Assembly: GCF_014648075.1 (NCBI RefSeq) | Contig: NZ_BMQK01000003.1 | Location: forward strand, 186,001 to 250,000 | Length of the DNA: 64,000 nucleotides | Origin: Streptomyces ruber | GTDB taxonomy: Bacteria; Actinomycetota; Actinomycetes; Streptomycetales; Streptomycetaceae | Direction of reading: 5' to 3' | Translations under genes and position numbers: made by a program | Shown: one piece after another, positions 1 to 8,513 of the stretch | Position numbering within the stretch: the stretch's first letter is position 1 | How the letters are laid out: every line of letters begins with the position of its first letter | Notes under the pieces: model-generated | Database searches by the model: none | What the model saw: the letters and a program-made list of their open reading frames with translations, nothing else | What the model was told of the DNA's origin: nothing

Positions 1-1
1 C

Positions 2-1165
2 GGCAACGAGCCCTGGGGCAACACCGACCCCGAGGGCTGGACCGCCCCCACCGTCGCGGCCGTCGAGAAGCTGCGCGCCGCCGGGTTCCAGCACACGATC
101 ATGGTGGACGCGCCCAACTGGGGCCAGGACTGGCAGGGCGTCATGCGGGCCAACGCCCGGTCGGTGTACGACGCCGACCCCACCGGCAACCTGATCTTCT
201 CGATCCACATGTACAGCGTCTACAGCACCGCCCAGGTGATCGACGACTACCTGGACGCCTTCGTGGACGCCGGACTGCCCATCCTGATCGGTGAGTTCGG
301 CGGGCCCGCCGACCAGTGGGGCGACCCCGACGAGGACAGCATGATGGCCGCCGCCGAGCGGCTCGACCTCGGTTACCTGGCCTGGTCCTGGAGCGGCAAC
401 ACCGACCCGATCCTCGACCTGGCGATCGACTTCGACCCCAGCCGGCTCAGCTCCTGGGGCGAGCGCATCTTCCACGGTGCGAACGGCATCGTGCAGACCG
501 CGCGGGAGGCCACCGTCTTCGGTGGCGGCGGCAGCCCGGGGGACACCCAGGCCCCGTCGGCCCCCGGCACCCCCACCGCCTCGTCCGTCGCGGCCACGTC
601 CGTGACCCTCACCTGGACCGCCTCCACCGACGACGTCGGCGTCACCGGCTACGACGTCGTCCGGGTCAGCGGCGGCTCCGAGAGCCCGGTCGCCGCCTCC
701 ACCACCAACCGGGCCACCCTGACCGGTCTCACCGCCGGCACCGCGTACACCTTCGCCGTGTACGCGCGGGACGCGGCGGGCAACCGCTCGGCCCGCTCGG
801 CCACCGTGGACGTCACCACCCGGCCGGGCGGCGGCACTCCCGGTACGGCCTGCTCCGTCGCGTACCGCGTGGTGGGCGAGTGGCCGGGCGGCTTCCAGGG
901 CGAGATCACCGTCCGCAACACCGGTACCGCCCCCCTCAACGGCTGGACGCTCGGCTTCAGCTTCCCGAACGGCCAGACGGTCGCCAGCATGTGGGGCGGT
1001 ACGCCCACCCAGAGCGGCGGTGCGGTGAGCGTCGCCGCCGCCTCCTACAACGCCACGATCACCGCGGGCGGCTCCGTCACCGTCGGTTTCACCGGCACCA
1101 AGGGCGCCACCAACACCGCCCCGGCCGCGTTCACGCTCAACGGCACCGCCTGCGCCACCGCCTGA
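2..1165 (+). CDS. Secreted endo-beta-1,4-mannanase, GH5 (GH5_8-like), 3' part, with FnIII and CBM2
   Basis: Partial gene whose 5' end lies before the window; the reading frame is open from base 2 and gives 387 residues. It starts inside the GH5 catalytic barrel: residues 1-7 read GNEPWGN, where the Glu is the family acid/base, and ILIGEFGG near residue 98 carries the nucleophile Glu. VDAPNWGQDW and LAWSWSGN match my memory of Streptomyces GH5_8 mannanases better than cellulases. A linker leads to a fibronectin-III domain (about 185-275) and a C-terminal family 2 carbohydrate-binding module (about 285-387) with spaced Cys residues. The likely role is extracellular cleavage of beta-mannan while bound to plant polysaccharide. 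Signal peptide and promoter are outside the window. Cellulase activity is the alternative. Confidence 0.9.
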   Translation, partial: GNEPWGNTDPEGWTAPTVAAVEKLRAAGFQHTIMVDAPNWGQDWQGVMRANARSVYDADPTGNLIFSIHMYSVYSTAQVIDDYLDAFVDAGLPILIGEFGGPADQWGDPDEDSMMAAAERLDLGYLAWSWSGNTDPILDLAIDFDPSRLSSWGERIFHGANGIVQTAREATVFGGGGSPGDTQAPSAPGTPTASSVAATSVTLTWTASTDDVGVTGYDVVRVSGGSESPVAASTTNRATLTGLTAGTAYTFAVYARDAAGNRSARSATVDVTTRPGGGTPGTACSVAYRVVGEWPGGFQGEITVRNTGTAPLNGWTLGFSFPNGQTVASMWGGTPTQSGGAVSVAAASYNATITAGGSVTVGFTGTKGATNTAPAAFTLNGTACATA

Positions 1166-1170
1166 CCGGC

Positions 1171-1216
1171 CGCCTCCACCGGCCGGCGGGAGACCTCCCG
1201 CCGGCCGGTGGAGGCG
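1171..1216. terminator. Bidirectional hairpin terminator
   Basis: A perfect 22-bp inverted repeat (arms 1171-1192 and 1195-1216, 2-nt centre) fills most of the gap between the convergent mannanase and gap genes. It is symmetrical, so it could stop transcription from both sides. There is no clear U tract, as is common in Streptomyces. Confidence 0.8.
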
Positions 1217-1240
1217 TCGCGGCCGGTTCCGCCGCCGCGG

Positions 1241-2689
1241 TCAGGCGGCCGGCGCCGGATACGTCGGGTACTCCACCCCGGACACGTGCTGGACGACGCG
1301 GACGACCTGGCACGAGTAACCGAACTCGTTGTCGTACCAGAGGTAGAGGATGGCGTTGTCGCCCTCGGCCTTGGTGGCGCCGGCGTCGACGATCGAGGCG
1401 TGGCGCGAGCCGATGAAGTCGCTGGAGACCGCGTCGGGGGCGGTGGTGAAGTCGATCTGGCGCTTCAGCGGCGAGGTGAGGGACACGGTGCGGAGGTGGT
1501 CGAGGACCTCCTCGCGCGTGGCCTCCCGGGCGAGCGTCAGGTTGAGGATCGCGATCGAGACGTCCGGCACCGGTACGCGGATCGAGCTGCCGGTGATCCT
1601 CGCCTTCAGACCGGGCAGTGCCTTGGCGACGGCGGAGGCGGCACCGGTCTCGGTGATCACCATGTTGAGCGGTGCCGAGCGGCCGCGGCGGTCGGCCTTG
1701 TGGTAGTTGTCCAGCAGGTTCTGGTCGTTGGTGAACGAGTGGACGGTCTCCACGTGGCCGCGCACCACGCCGAACTCGTCGTCCATCGCCTTCAGCGGCG
1801 GGACGATGGCGTTGGTGGTGCAGGACGCGCAGGACAGGATCCGCTCGTCCGGCTTGACCGTGTCGTGGTTGACGCCGTGCACGATGTTGGGGACGTCGCC
1901 CTTGCCCGGTGCCGTCAGGACGACCTTGTCGATGCCGGGGCGCAGGTGCTGCGACAGGCCCTCGCGGTCACGCCACTTGCCGGTGTTGTCGATGAGGACG
2001 GCGTCCCTGATGCCGTACGCCGTGTAGTCGACCTCCGACGGGTCGTTCGCGTATATCACCTTGATCTCGTTGCCGTTGGCGACGATCGTGCCGGCCGCCT
2101 CGTCGACGGTGATCGTGCCCTGGAACTGGCCGTGGACCGAGTCGCGGCGCAGCAGCGAGGCGCGCTTGACCAGGTCCCCGCCGGCGCCGGTGCCGCGGAC
2201 GACGACGGCGCGCAGCCGCAGCCCGTTGCCGGAGCCGGCCTTCTCGATGAGCAGCCGGGCGACGAGCCGGCCGATGCGCCCGAACCCGTAGAGAACGACG
2301 TCGCGCGGCTCGCGGCGCTCGGTCCTGCCCGCCCCCGTGGCGCCGGCGACGGCCTCGGCGGTGAACTGCTCGACAGTGAGACCGCGGTCGTCGGCCGCGT
2401 AGGAGGCGGCCAGCATGCCGAGGTCGATCTGGGAGGGGCCGAGGTCGAGCGAGGTGAGGGCCCGCAGGAACGGCCAGGTGTCGGTGACCGAGAGCTCCTC
2501 GCCGGCGATCTGCCGGGCGAACCGGTGGGTCTTGAGGATGCTGATCACCGACTTGTTCACCAGGGAGCGGCTGTGGAGCAGGACGGTGACGTCCCGCTCG
2601 CGGTGCAGCTTCCCGATGATCGGGATCATCGATTCCGCGATCTCCTCGCGGCGCATCCAGTGGGTGAACGAGTCGTCGTTGACAGTCAC
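1241..2689 (-). CDS. gap: Glyceraldehyde-3-phosphate dehydrogenase, long form
   Basis: A 482-residue protein. Residues from about 130 onward form a normal GAPDH: the NAD-binding motif VVLYGFGRIGR near 131-141 and ASCTTN with catalytic Cys near 290. It converts glyceraldehyde 3-phosphate, phosphate and NAD(P) to 1,3-bisphosphoglycerate in the cytosol. The N-terminal 125 or so residues are an extension absent from the classical enzyme of about 335 residues; this long GAPDH type is known in actinobacteria. The start is GTG at 2687-2689, preceded by a weak AAGAGA. It is monocistronic, convergent with the mannanase gene, and an aldehyde dehydrogenase relic lies upstream. It is probably a secondary rather than the housekeeping GAPDH, since no pgk or tpi is adjacent (inference). 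Confidence 0.93.
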   Translation of the reverse strand: MTVNDDSFTHWMRREEIAESMIPIIGKLHRERDVTVLLHSRSLVNKSVISILKTHRFARQIAGEELSVTDTWPFLRALTSLDLGPSQIDLGMLAASYAADDRGLTVEQFTAEAVAGATGAGRTERREPRDVVLYGFGRIGRLVARLLIEKAGSGNGLRLRAVVVRGTGAGGDLVKRASLLRRDSVHGQFQGTITVDEAAGTIVANGNEIKVIYANDPSEVDYTAYGIRDAVLIDNTGKWRDREGLSQHLRPGIDKVVLTAPGKGDVPNIVHGVNHDTVKPDERILSCASCTTNAIVPPLKAMDDEFGVVRGHVETVHSFTNDQNLLDNYHKADRRGRSAPLNMVITETGAASAVAKALPGLKARITGSSIRVPVPDVSIAILNLTLAREATREEVLDHLRTVSLTSPLKRQIDFTTAPDAVSSDFIGSRHASIVDAGATKAEGDNAILYLWYDNEFGYSCQVVRVVQHVSGVEYPTYPAPAA

Positions 2690-2776
2690 AGGTGTCTCTT
2701 TCGAGCTAGACGGCGCTCACATGTTAACTCCCCTCTCGCTCATCTGATCAAGGCTTCGCACCTCTGGCGGGGTCGC

Positions 2777-2994
2777 CCCGCGGAACGGGGCGTGCGGCTC
2801 GTCGGCCACGGGCTGGTCGCCCACGTGCACGACGCCGGTGCGTGTCCGGCGCGCGACCCGCGGGCCGTGGGTGGCGTTCTCGGTGATGGCGTGGTGATGT
2901 CGCAGGCCAGGTCGTCTTCGGTGGCATGGGTGAGGGCCACCGCGGCGTCGTCGTCCGGGAACGTCTCCAGCGCGCACGGCGGGCCGATCACGGC
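2777..2994 (-). pseudogene. Relic of an aldehyde dehydrogenase C-terminal region
   Basis: Two minus-strand frames carry recognisable pieces of an aldehyde dehydrogenase in the right order. Bases 2994-2884 encode ALETFPDDDAAVALTHATED, like the conserved FxDEDEAVRLANxTxYGLA region. Bases 2860-2777 in another frame encode RTRTGVVHVGDQPVADEPHA and then PFRG, like the RTGxVHIND...DEPHAPFGG segment of benzaldehyde or vanillin dehydrogenases. A frameshift and lost sequence separate them, and the rest of the gene is missing. The catalytic Cys region is not present. Recognition is by eye; a translated search would decide. Confidence 0.6.
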
Positions 2995-3108
2995 CCGAGC
3001 CGAGCGGGGGAAGCATGCGGACGGCTCCGTCGGGTACGCGACCCGCGTTGCGACCGGGGCGACAAGCCGTCCCGGGACGTCCGTTCCGCCACTACCCCGG
3101 GAACCACC

Positions 3109-3573
3109 ATGGACACACCCTGGTACGACGACACCGTGCCCGAGCCCGTGCCGCCGGCGCAGCGGGCGCTGACCACGCTCGCCGGGAACATCGGATGTGC
3201 CGCGGACGCCGGAGGCGCCGATGACGCCGGAACCGCCGGAAACACCGCCGCGCTGGACACACTGGCCTCCAGCGACGTGCTGATACCCGTGCCGGACGAC
3301 GCCACGGAGGAGGACGCCGCCGACCCGTCGATGCTGGCCCTGCCCGTACTGGAGCGGCCGGGCGGCGAACAGGTGGTGCCCGTGTTCACCACGGAGACGG
3401 AGATGGCGGGGCTGCTGCCGTACGTGGAGCGCTACCGGCTGGTACCGCTGGGCGCGCTCGCCGCGCAGTGGCCCGAGGGCGACCTGGCGCTCACCATCGA
3501 CGCCACCTCGCCCCACGGCCTGACGCTCACCGCGCAGGGGGTGCGCACCCTGCTGGCGCGGCCGCAGGGCTGA
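3109..3573 (+). CDS. SseB-like conserved protein
   Basis: A 154-residue protein. The start is taken at ATG 3109 (reads MDTPWYDDTV), because the open frame further upstream overlaps the aldehyde dehydrogenase relic and looks non-coding. The C-terminal half (roughly LALPVLERPGGEQVVPVFTT onward) has the pattern of the SseB N-terminal domain: a substrate-like beta strand, VFTTETEM and a middle Leu/Pro-rich segment. SseB-like domains are common in Streptomyces, usually of unknown role. No signal peptide or membrane segment is seen. It is convergent with the MarR gene. The family call is by pattern and the function is unknown. Confidence 0.75.
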   Translation: MDTPWYDDTVPEPVPPAQRALTTLAGNIGCAADAGGADDAGTAGNTAALDTLASSDVLIPVPDDATEEDAADPSMLALPVLERPGGEQVVPVFTTETEMAGLLPYVERYRLVPLGALAAQWPEGDLALTIDATSPHGLTLTAQGVRTLLARPQG

Positions 3574-3578
3574 GCACG

Positions 3579-3595
3579 CCGCCGGAGACCGGCGG
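3579..3595. terminator. Short hairpin between convergent genes
   Basis: A 7-bp GC stem, CCGCCGG and CCGGCGG, around an AGA loop lies in the 27-bp gap between the convergent SseB-like and MarR genes. It is likely a shared terminator but short. Confidence 0.5.
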
Positions 3596-3600
3596 TCCCG

Positions 3601-4002
3601 TCAGCCGGCCGGACCCAGGGTGCGGGCCAGCGCCGCCCGTTGCAGGGGCAGGACCAGGGCGTGCAGGTCGCGCCCGCGCTGGGTGAGGGCCACCCAGATC
3701 CCGCGCCGGTCCTCCTCGCAGACCGTGCGCCGCACCAGCCCGTCCCTCTCCAGACGGCCGATCAGCCGGGACAGCGCGCTCTGGCTGAGATGCACCCGCG
3801 CGGCGATGTCCTGCACGCGGCAGTGCTCGCAGGCGTCCCCCTCCGCCGTCGCGGAGACGAGGACGTCGAGCACCTCGAAGTCGCTGGCACCGAGGCCGTG
3901 CGGATGGAGCACGCGGTCGATCTCGCACAGGGTGCGCGCGTGTACCGAGAGGATCTCCCGCCACCGTTCCTCGAGGCGGGCCTCGACCGTCTTCACTGCC
4001 AT
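3601..4002 (-). CDS. MarR-family transcriptional regulator
   Basis: A 133-residue protein from ATG 4002 (MAVKTVEARL). The winged helix is visible in the middle: HLSQSALSRLIGRLERDGLV is the recognition helix region, followed by the wing containing RTVCEEDRRGIWVALT. Upstream of it the motif DACEHCRV places two Cys near the DNA-binding domain, which could sense oxidants or bind metal (inference). MarR proteins act as dimers and usually repress a nearby gene. No obvious target gene sits beside it: the galactoside locus downstream has its own LacI regulator. An imperfect TTGC-N4-GCAA element lies at 4034-4045 upstream of its start and may be an autoregulatory site. Confidence 0.85.
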   Translation of the reverse strand: MAVKTVEARLEERWREILSVHARTLCEIDRVLHPHGLGASDFEVLDVLVSATAEGDACEHCRVQDIAARVHLSQSALSRLIGRLERDGLVRRTVCEEDRRGIWVALTQRGRDLHALVLPLQRAALARTLGPAG

Positions 4003-4129
4003 GAACGCACGGTAACAGACCCCCGCGCGGTGATTGCGCGTGCAAGCAGTGCTCGCATCCATGTCCGATTCGCCACCGTTCGCCGATGCCGCCGAACGCC
4101 GCCGACGCGCGGGTGCGTCGGGTCACGCC

Positions 4130-5161
4130 TCAGGTCGAGGCCCGCCGCACCAGCTCGGTCGGCAGGATCACCGCCGCCGGGTCCTCGCCGCCGATCTGCG
4201 CGAGGAGCACCCGCACCATCTCGTTGCTGATGCGGTCCCAGGGCTGGCGGATCGTGGTGAGCGCCGGGGTGGCGGACGTGGCGGCGGGCGAGTCGTCGAA
4301 GCCGCCCACGGCGACGTCGTCCGGGACCCGCCGGCCGGCGCGGTGCAGTGCGCCCAGCACGCCCTGCGCCATCAGGTCGGAGGCGACGAACACCGCGTCG
4401 ATGTCCGGTGCCAGCTCCAGCAGCCGTTCCGCGCCCGCCTCACCGCTGGCCCGGCTGTAGTCGCCGGACACGACCAGCCGTTCGTCGACGCCGATCCCCG
4501 CCTCGCCGAGCACCTCCCGGTAGCCCGCGAGACGCTCCACGCCGCCCGGGGTGTCCTGCGGGCCGGTCACCATGCCGATGCGGCGGCGGCCCAGCGACAG
4601 CAGATGGCGCACCATGTCCCGGGCGCCGTCCCGGTCGTCCGCCGCCACGTAACTCACCTTCGAACCGAGCCCGATGGGCTTGCCGCACGCGACCAGCGGC
4701 ACGCCCGCCGCGCGCAGCTCCTCGGCGACGGGATCCCCGGAGTGGCTGGACACCAGCAGCACCCCGTCGACATGCCCCGCGGTGATGTACCGCGTGATGC
4801 GCCGCCGCTCGTCCTTCGTGCCCGCCAGCATCAGCAGCAGCGGGATGTCGTGCGCGGCCAGCGCCTGGGTGCAGCCGCGCAGCAGGACGTTGAAGTTGGG
4901 GTCCTCGAAGAACCTCTCCTGGGGCTCGGTGAGCAGGAAGCCGATGGAGTCCGACCGCCCGGTGATCAGGGAGCGGGCGTGCCGGTTCACGACGTAACCC
5001 GTCTTCCGGATCGCCGCGTTGACGGCCTCCTGGGCCGCGGGGCTGACGTAGTGCCCGCCGTTGAGGACGCGGGACACGGTGCCCCGGGACACCCCGGCCT
5101 CGCGTGCCACGTCGTGGATCGTCGGCGGCCTGCGCCGGCCCCCCGTAGTGCTCATGGTCAT
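4130..5161 (-). CDS. LacI-family regulator of the galactan/galactoside locus
   Basis: A 343-residue LacI protein. The N-terminal helix-turn-helix reads TIHDVAREAGVSRGTVSRVL, followed by the hinge helix and a periplasmic-binding-like sugar domain ending ILPTELVRRAST. The ATG at 5161 overlaps the stop of the upstream permease as ATGA, so it is probably co-translated as the last gene of the binding protein-permease operon. A second ATG two codons in (5155) is possible. It very likely represses the divergent transport and beta-galactosidase units through the operators at 8425-8438 and 8514-8527. By context it resembles the GanR/LacI regulators of galactan loci; the effector is probably a galacto-oligosaccharide (inference). 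Confidence 0.93.
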   Translation of the reverse strand: MTMSTTGGRRRPPTIHDVAREAGVSRGTVSRVLNGGHYVSPAAQEAVNAAIRKTGYVVNRHARSLITGRSDSIGFLLTEPQERFFEDPNFNVLLRGCTQALAAHDIPLLLMLAGTKDERRRITRYITAGHVDGVLLVSSHSGDPVAEELRAAGVPLVACGKPIGLGSKVSYVAADDRDGARDMVRHLLSLGRRRIGMVTGPQDTPGGVERLAGYREVLGEAGIGVDERLVVSGDYSRASGEAGAERLLELAPDIDAVFVASDLMAQGVLGALHRAGRRVPDDVAVGGFDDSPAATSATPALTTIRQPWDRISNEMVRVLLAQIGGEDPAAVILPTELVRRAST

Positions 5162-6066
5162 GACTTTACGGCCCCGGAGAGCAGGTCGAGGCTCCAGAAC
5201 CGCTGGACGACCAGGAACAGCGCGATCAGCGGCCCCACCGCGAGCAGCGCGCCCGTGATGACGAGGGTGTACAGCGCGGGGGTGTTGGCGCCCTGTTCGA
5301 GGAGCGTGAACAGCCCCAGCGTGATGGGGAACTTCTCGTCGTCGCTGAGCATGATGTACGGCAGCAGGAAGTTGTTCCACACGGCCACGAACTGGAACAG
5401 GAACACGGTCACCAGGCCCGGCACCATCATCGGCAGCGCGATCCGCGTGAAGATCCGCCACTCGCCCGCCCCGTCCATCCGCCCGGCCTCCACCACGTCG
5501 GCGGGCACGGCGGCGGCCGCGTAGATCCGGGCGAGGTACACGCCGTACGGGGAGAGGACCAGCGGCAGCAGCACGGACGCGTACGAATCCGTCAGGTCGG
5601 CCTCGGCCAGCAGCAGGTACTGCGGGACCGCGAGGATCACCGGCGGCATCAGCACGCCCGCCATGAGGATGTTGAAGACGGTCTCGCGCCCCCGGAAGCG
5701 GTAGATCGCGAGCGCGTAGCCGCTGACCGCGGAGACGGCCGTGGAGAGCAGCGCGCCGAGGCCCGCGTAGAGCGCGGAGTTGCCCATCCACGTCCAGTAC
5801 ACGCCGTCGCGGTAGGCGTTCAGGTCGGACAGGTTGTCCGCGAGGCCGGTGCCCGGCAGGAAGGTGAACGTGGAGAACAGCTCACGGCCCGACTTGGTGG
5901 CCGCGATCACCACCCACGCCACCGGCAGCAGACAGTAGAGGGCGCCCAGCGCCAGGGTGAGCGTCGGGACGAGGGCGATGCGGCGGCGGCGCGCGGGAGG
6001 CGGTCCCTGTGCGGTGCCGGGCGTGATGCCCGCCGGGGCGTCCTTGCGCACGGCGAGAGAACTCAT
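5158..6066 (-). CDS. Sugar ABC transporter permease, MalG type
   Basis: A 302-residue inner-membrane permease with about six hydrophobic segments and the EAA loop (VVEAGRMDGAGEWRIFTRIA) that contacts the ATPase. The C-terminus ends in RFWSLDLLSGAVKS, typical for MalG-like subunits. The ATG at 6066 overlaps the stop of the preceding permease (ATGA), and its own stop overlaps the LacI start. It forms the channel with the 6063-7043 permease. No ATPase gene lies in the operon; actinomycetes often share one MsiK-type ATPase among sugar importers (established for several Streptomyces systems), so this importer probably relies on a distant ATPase. Confidence 0.92.
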   Translation of the reverse strand: MSSLAVRKDAPAGITPGTAQGPPPARRRRIALVPTLTLALGALYCLLPVAWVVIAATKSGRELFSTFTFLPGTGLADNLSDLNAYRDGVYWTWMGNSALYAGLGALLSTAVSAVSGYALAIYRFRGRETVFNILMAGVLMPPVILAVPQYLLLAEADLTDSYASVLLPLVLSPYGVYLARIYAAAAVPADVVEAGRMDGAGEWRIFTRIALPMMVPGLVTVFLFQFVAVWNNFLLPYIMLSDDEKFPITLGLFTLLEQGANTPALYTLVITGALLAVGPLIALFLVVQRFWSLDLLSGAVKS

Positions 6067-7043
6067 CGTGCCTCCTCCTGCCGGGTACGGGAGTTCGCGG
6101 CCCGCAGGAAGCCGAAGGACAGCAGCAGCGTGGCGACGGCGATCAGCACCGCGCCCGCGGCGGCCGCGTGGATGTCGCCCTTGCCGAAGGCGTCCTGGTA
6201 CACCTTCATCAGCGGACTCCACGTCGTGGAGACGGAGTTGGTGAGGGGCTTGAGGGTGGTCGGCTCGCTGAACACCTGGAGCGTCGCGATGATCGAGAAG
6301 AAGAAGGTCAGCACCAGCGAGGGCGCCACCATCGGGATCTTGATCCGCAGCGCGGTCTGCAGCGGCGTGGCGCCGTCCAGCCGGGCCGCCTCGTACACCT
6401 CGGCGGGGATCGCCCGCAGCGCGGTGTAGATGACGATCATGTTGAAGCCGGTGCCGCCCCACACCGCGATGTTCGACAGGGCGAGGTACAGCGGCCCGCC
6501 GTCCAGCAGGTCCGGCTGCGGCATCCCCAGCCTGTCGAGCACGAAGTGGAAGGGGCTCACGTCCGGCAGGTAGAGGAAGCCCCACAGCAGCGCCGCCACG
6601 ACGCCCGGGACGGCGTACGGCAGGAAGATCGCGAGCCGGGTGAAGCGTGTCCCGCGGACCTTCTCGCTGTCCAGCATCAGCGCGAACACCAGCGCCAGGC
6701 CCAGCATCACCGGGACGACGATCGCACCGTACCCGAGCACGCGCAGCGCACCGGACAGCAGTTCGGAGTCGGTCAGGGCGGCGGTGTGGTTCTCGACGCC
6801 GGCCCACACCTCGGCACGCGCGCCCGCGCCCAGCCCGAGGCCCTTGACCTCGACCTTGTGCAGGCTCAGCCAGAGCGCGTAACCGATGGGCAGCGCGAAG
6901 AAGAGGGCGAACAGGACGGTCGCCGGGAGGAGGAAGAGGTACGGGGCGCCGCGTCCACGCCCGTGCGAGCGGGCACGGGCGCGGGGCGGCCGCCCGGCCG
7001 GCGCCGCCACGCCCCCGGCCGGCTCCCTGCGCGGGTCCCTCAC
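6063..7043 (-). CDS. Sugar ABC transporter permease, MalF type
   Basis: A 326-residue permease. I choose GTG 7043 because it overlaps the stop of the binding-protein gene (GTGA) and gives a cytoplasmic Arg/Pro-rich tail before the first membrane segment (PYLFLLPATVLFALFFALPI). Six or so membrane helices follow, with the EAA motif EVYEAARLDGATPLQTALRI. It pairs with the downstream MalG-type permease as the membrane channel for an oligosaccharide importer. Tight stop-start overlaps on both sides indicate translational coupling throughout the operon. By synteny it corresponds to GanP-like subunits of galactan-oligosaccharide importers; that substrate is inference. Confidence 0.92.
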   Translation of the reverse strand: MRDPRREPAGGVAAPAGRPPRARARSHGRGRGAPYLFLLPATVLFALFFALPIGYALWLSLHKVEVKGLGLGAGARAEVWAGVENHTAALTDSELLSGALRVLGYGAIVVPVMLGLALVFALMLDSEKVRGTRFTRLAIFLPYAVPGVVAALLWGFLYLPDVSPFHFVLDRLGMPQPDLLDGGPLYLALSNIAVWGGTGFNMIVIYTALRAIPAEVYEAARLDGATPLQTALRIKIPMVAPSLVLTFFFSIIATLQVFSEPTTLKPLTNSVSTTWSPLMKVYQDAFGKGDIHAAAAGAVLIAVATLLLSFGFLRAANSRTRQEEAR

Positions 7044-8359
7044 TCCGCGACCTCGAAGCCCTGCTTCTTCAGGTCGGCGACCGTGTCGTCCTGCATCTTC
7101 GTCAGGGCGGCACCGAAGTCGGACCTGTCCTTCGCGGCGGCGGCGAACGCGTCCTTGAAGGTGGTGTACGCGACGTTCACGTTCGGGCCCCACGCGGACG
7201 GTGCCGTGGTCCCGGCGATCGCGGCGGCCTGCGTGTAGAAGTCCGGCTGGTTGGAGAAGTAGCCGGGCGGTTCCGAGAACGCGTCGCTGAGCTGCGCGTT
7301 CGTCGCGGCCGGGTAGACGCCGCTGTTCTTGGCGAGCGCGGCCAGCGCCTCCCGGTCGGTGTTCAGCCAGGTGGCGAACTTCGCGGCGGCCGCCTTGTGC
7401 CTCGAGTCGGTGGTCACGGCGGTGGAGGAGCCGCCCCAGCTGCCGGTCACGGTGTCGTCGCCGGACCACTGCGGCAGCGGCGCCATCTTCCACCTGCCCG
7501 CCGTGTCGGGCGCGGCGGTGGCCATGGTGCCGGGCGCCCACACCGCGCTCACCCAGGCGATCTGCCGGCCGGTGTCGAGCGCCTTGTTCCAGGCCGGGGT
7601 GTACATGGGCTGGTTGTCGATGACGCCTTCCCGCACCAGGCCGCCCCAGAAGTCGGCGACCTTCCGCGTGGCCGCGTCGTCGATGCCGACCTTCCACTTC
7701 TGGCCCTCGGTGGTCCACCACCTGGCGCCCGCCTGCTGGGCGAGGCCCGCGAACAGACCGGAGTCGTTGGCGGAGAAGGTGGTCAGGTCGAGGTCGGGCG
7801 CCTTCTCCTTGAGCTCGCGCGCGGTGTCGGCGAACTCCTCCCAGGTCGTCGGCACCGTCAGGCCGTGCTTCTCGAACAGGTCCTCGCGGTAGAAGAACAT
7901 CATCGGCGCGACGTCCTGCGGGATCGCGTAGACCGCGTCCGAGCCCAGCGTCGTCTGCTGCCACACCGCCTCGGCGAACTGCTCCTTCGCGTCGCCGGCC
8001 TCGCCCGAGATGTCGGCGACCGCGTCATTGCTGACCAGCGTCGGCAGGGCCTGGTACTCGGCCTGCACCAGGTCGGGCCCCTGGCCGGCCTTGTGCGCGG
8101 TGAGGATCTTGGTGACCAGGGTGTCTCCGGAGGCCTGCTTCTTCACCGTGACGGTGATCTGCTGCTCCTTGCCGGGCCCCTCGTTCCACAGGTCGACGAC
8201 CCTGTCCATGCCCGGTGTCCAGGTCCAGTAGGTGAGCTTCGCGGGACCGGACCGCGCGCCGGTCCCGTCGTCGGACGAGCCGCAGGCGGCGAGCGTGGTG
8301 GCGCCGAGTGTCACGGCGACCGCGGTGGCCACAAAGCGGCTCTGCTTCGTGTCGGGCAT
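7040..8359 (-). CDS. Sugar-binding lipoprotein of ABC importer
   Basis: A 439-residue extracellular solute-binding protein of the family 1 type. The N-terminus has a charged start, a hydrophobic core and the lipobox TLAAC, so the mature protein is lipid-anchored at Cys outside the membrane. The binding domain is visible from LTYWTWTPGMDRVVDLWNEG onward, with aromatic-rich segments suited to sugar stacking. ATG 8359 follows a GGGGAGAA site. It is the first gene of the minus-strand operon (binding protein, two permeases, LacI) and is preceded by a TTGACA promoter with an overlapping LacI-type operator. It probably captures beta-1,4-galacto-oligosaccharides for the GH42 enzyme (inference from context). 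Confidence 0.92.
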   Translation of the reverse strand: MPDTKQSRFVATAVAVTLGATTLAACGSSDDGTGARSGPAKLTYWTWTPGMDRVVDLWNEGPGKEQQITVTVKKQASGDTLVTKILTAHKAGQGPDLVQAEYQALPTLVSNDAVADISGEAGDAKEQFAEAVWQQTTLGSDAVYAIPQDVAPMMFFYREDLFEKHGLTVPTTWEEFADTARELKEKAPDLDLTTFSANDSGLFAGLAQQAGARWWTTEGQKWKVGIDDAATRKVADFWGGLVREGVIDNQPMYTPAWNKALDTGRQIAWVSAVWAPGTMATAAPDTAGRWKMAPLPQWSGDDTVTGSWGGSSTAVTTDSRHKAAAAKFATWLNTDREALAALAKNSGVYPAATNAQLSDAFSEPPGYFSNQPDFYTQAAAIAGTTAPSAWGPNVNVAYTTFKDAFAAAAKDRSDFGAALTKMQDDTVADLKKQGFEVAE

Positions 8360-8424
8360 GGACAGTTCTCCCCTGACTTCCCCTGACCAGAGGTCTCCGC
8401 ACACCGCAGGGACCTCCCGGCTTC

Positions 8425-8438
8425 TGTGAGCGTTCACA
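8425..8438. promoter_or_regulatory. LacI-type operator O1
   Basis: TGTGAGCGTTCACA, an inverted repeat TGTGA-N4-TCACA with the central CG typical of LacI-family operators. It overlaps the -10 box and start-site region of the minus-strand promoter for the binding-protein operon. The regulator is probably the LacI protein encoded at 4130-5161. Confidence 0.8.
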
Positions 8439-8466
8439 GTAGAGAAACATCCACGACACTTGTCAA
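8436..8466 (-). promoter_or_regulatory. Promoter of the sugar transport-lacI operon
   Basis: A perfect TTGACA (8466-8461) and TACTGT (8441-8436), 19 nt apart, read on the minus strand. A TCTACT at 17-nt spacing is an alternative -10. The leader to ATG 8359 would be about 70 nt. The operator at 8425-8438 overlaps the -10. Confidence 0.65.
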
Positions 8467-8490
8467 TGGTTGTTGCTGTGCGGTTATGTT
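8460..8490 (+). promoter_or_regulatory. Promoter of the GH42 beta-galactosidase gene
   Basis: TTGTCA (8460-8465) and TATGTT (8485-8490), 19 nt apart, on the plus strand. Its -35 box lies on the same bases as the -35 box of the opposing promoter, so the two polymerases could not bind both at once. The -35 box is imperfect. Confidence 0.5.
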
Positions 8491-8513
8491 GGCTCCGCGC
8501 CGTCGGCGCTGTG

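Noticed and set aside
1208..3172. Plus-strand open frame of about 650 codons
   Set aside because: Antisense to gap and the aldehyde dehydrogenase relic; no domain and atypical composition.
4034..4045. TTGC-N4-GCAA near the MarR start as operator
   Set aside because: Arms are only four bases and such elements occur by chance in GC-rich DNA; mentioned only within the gene entry.
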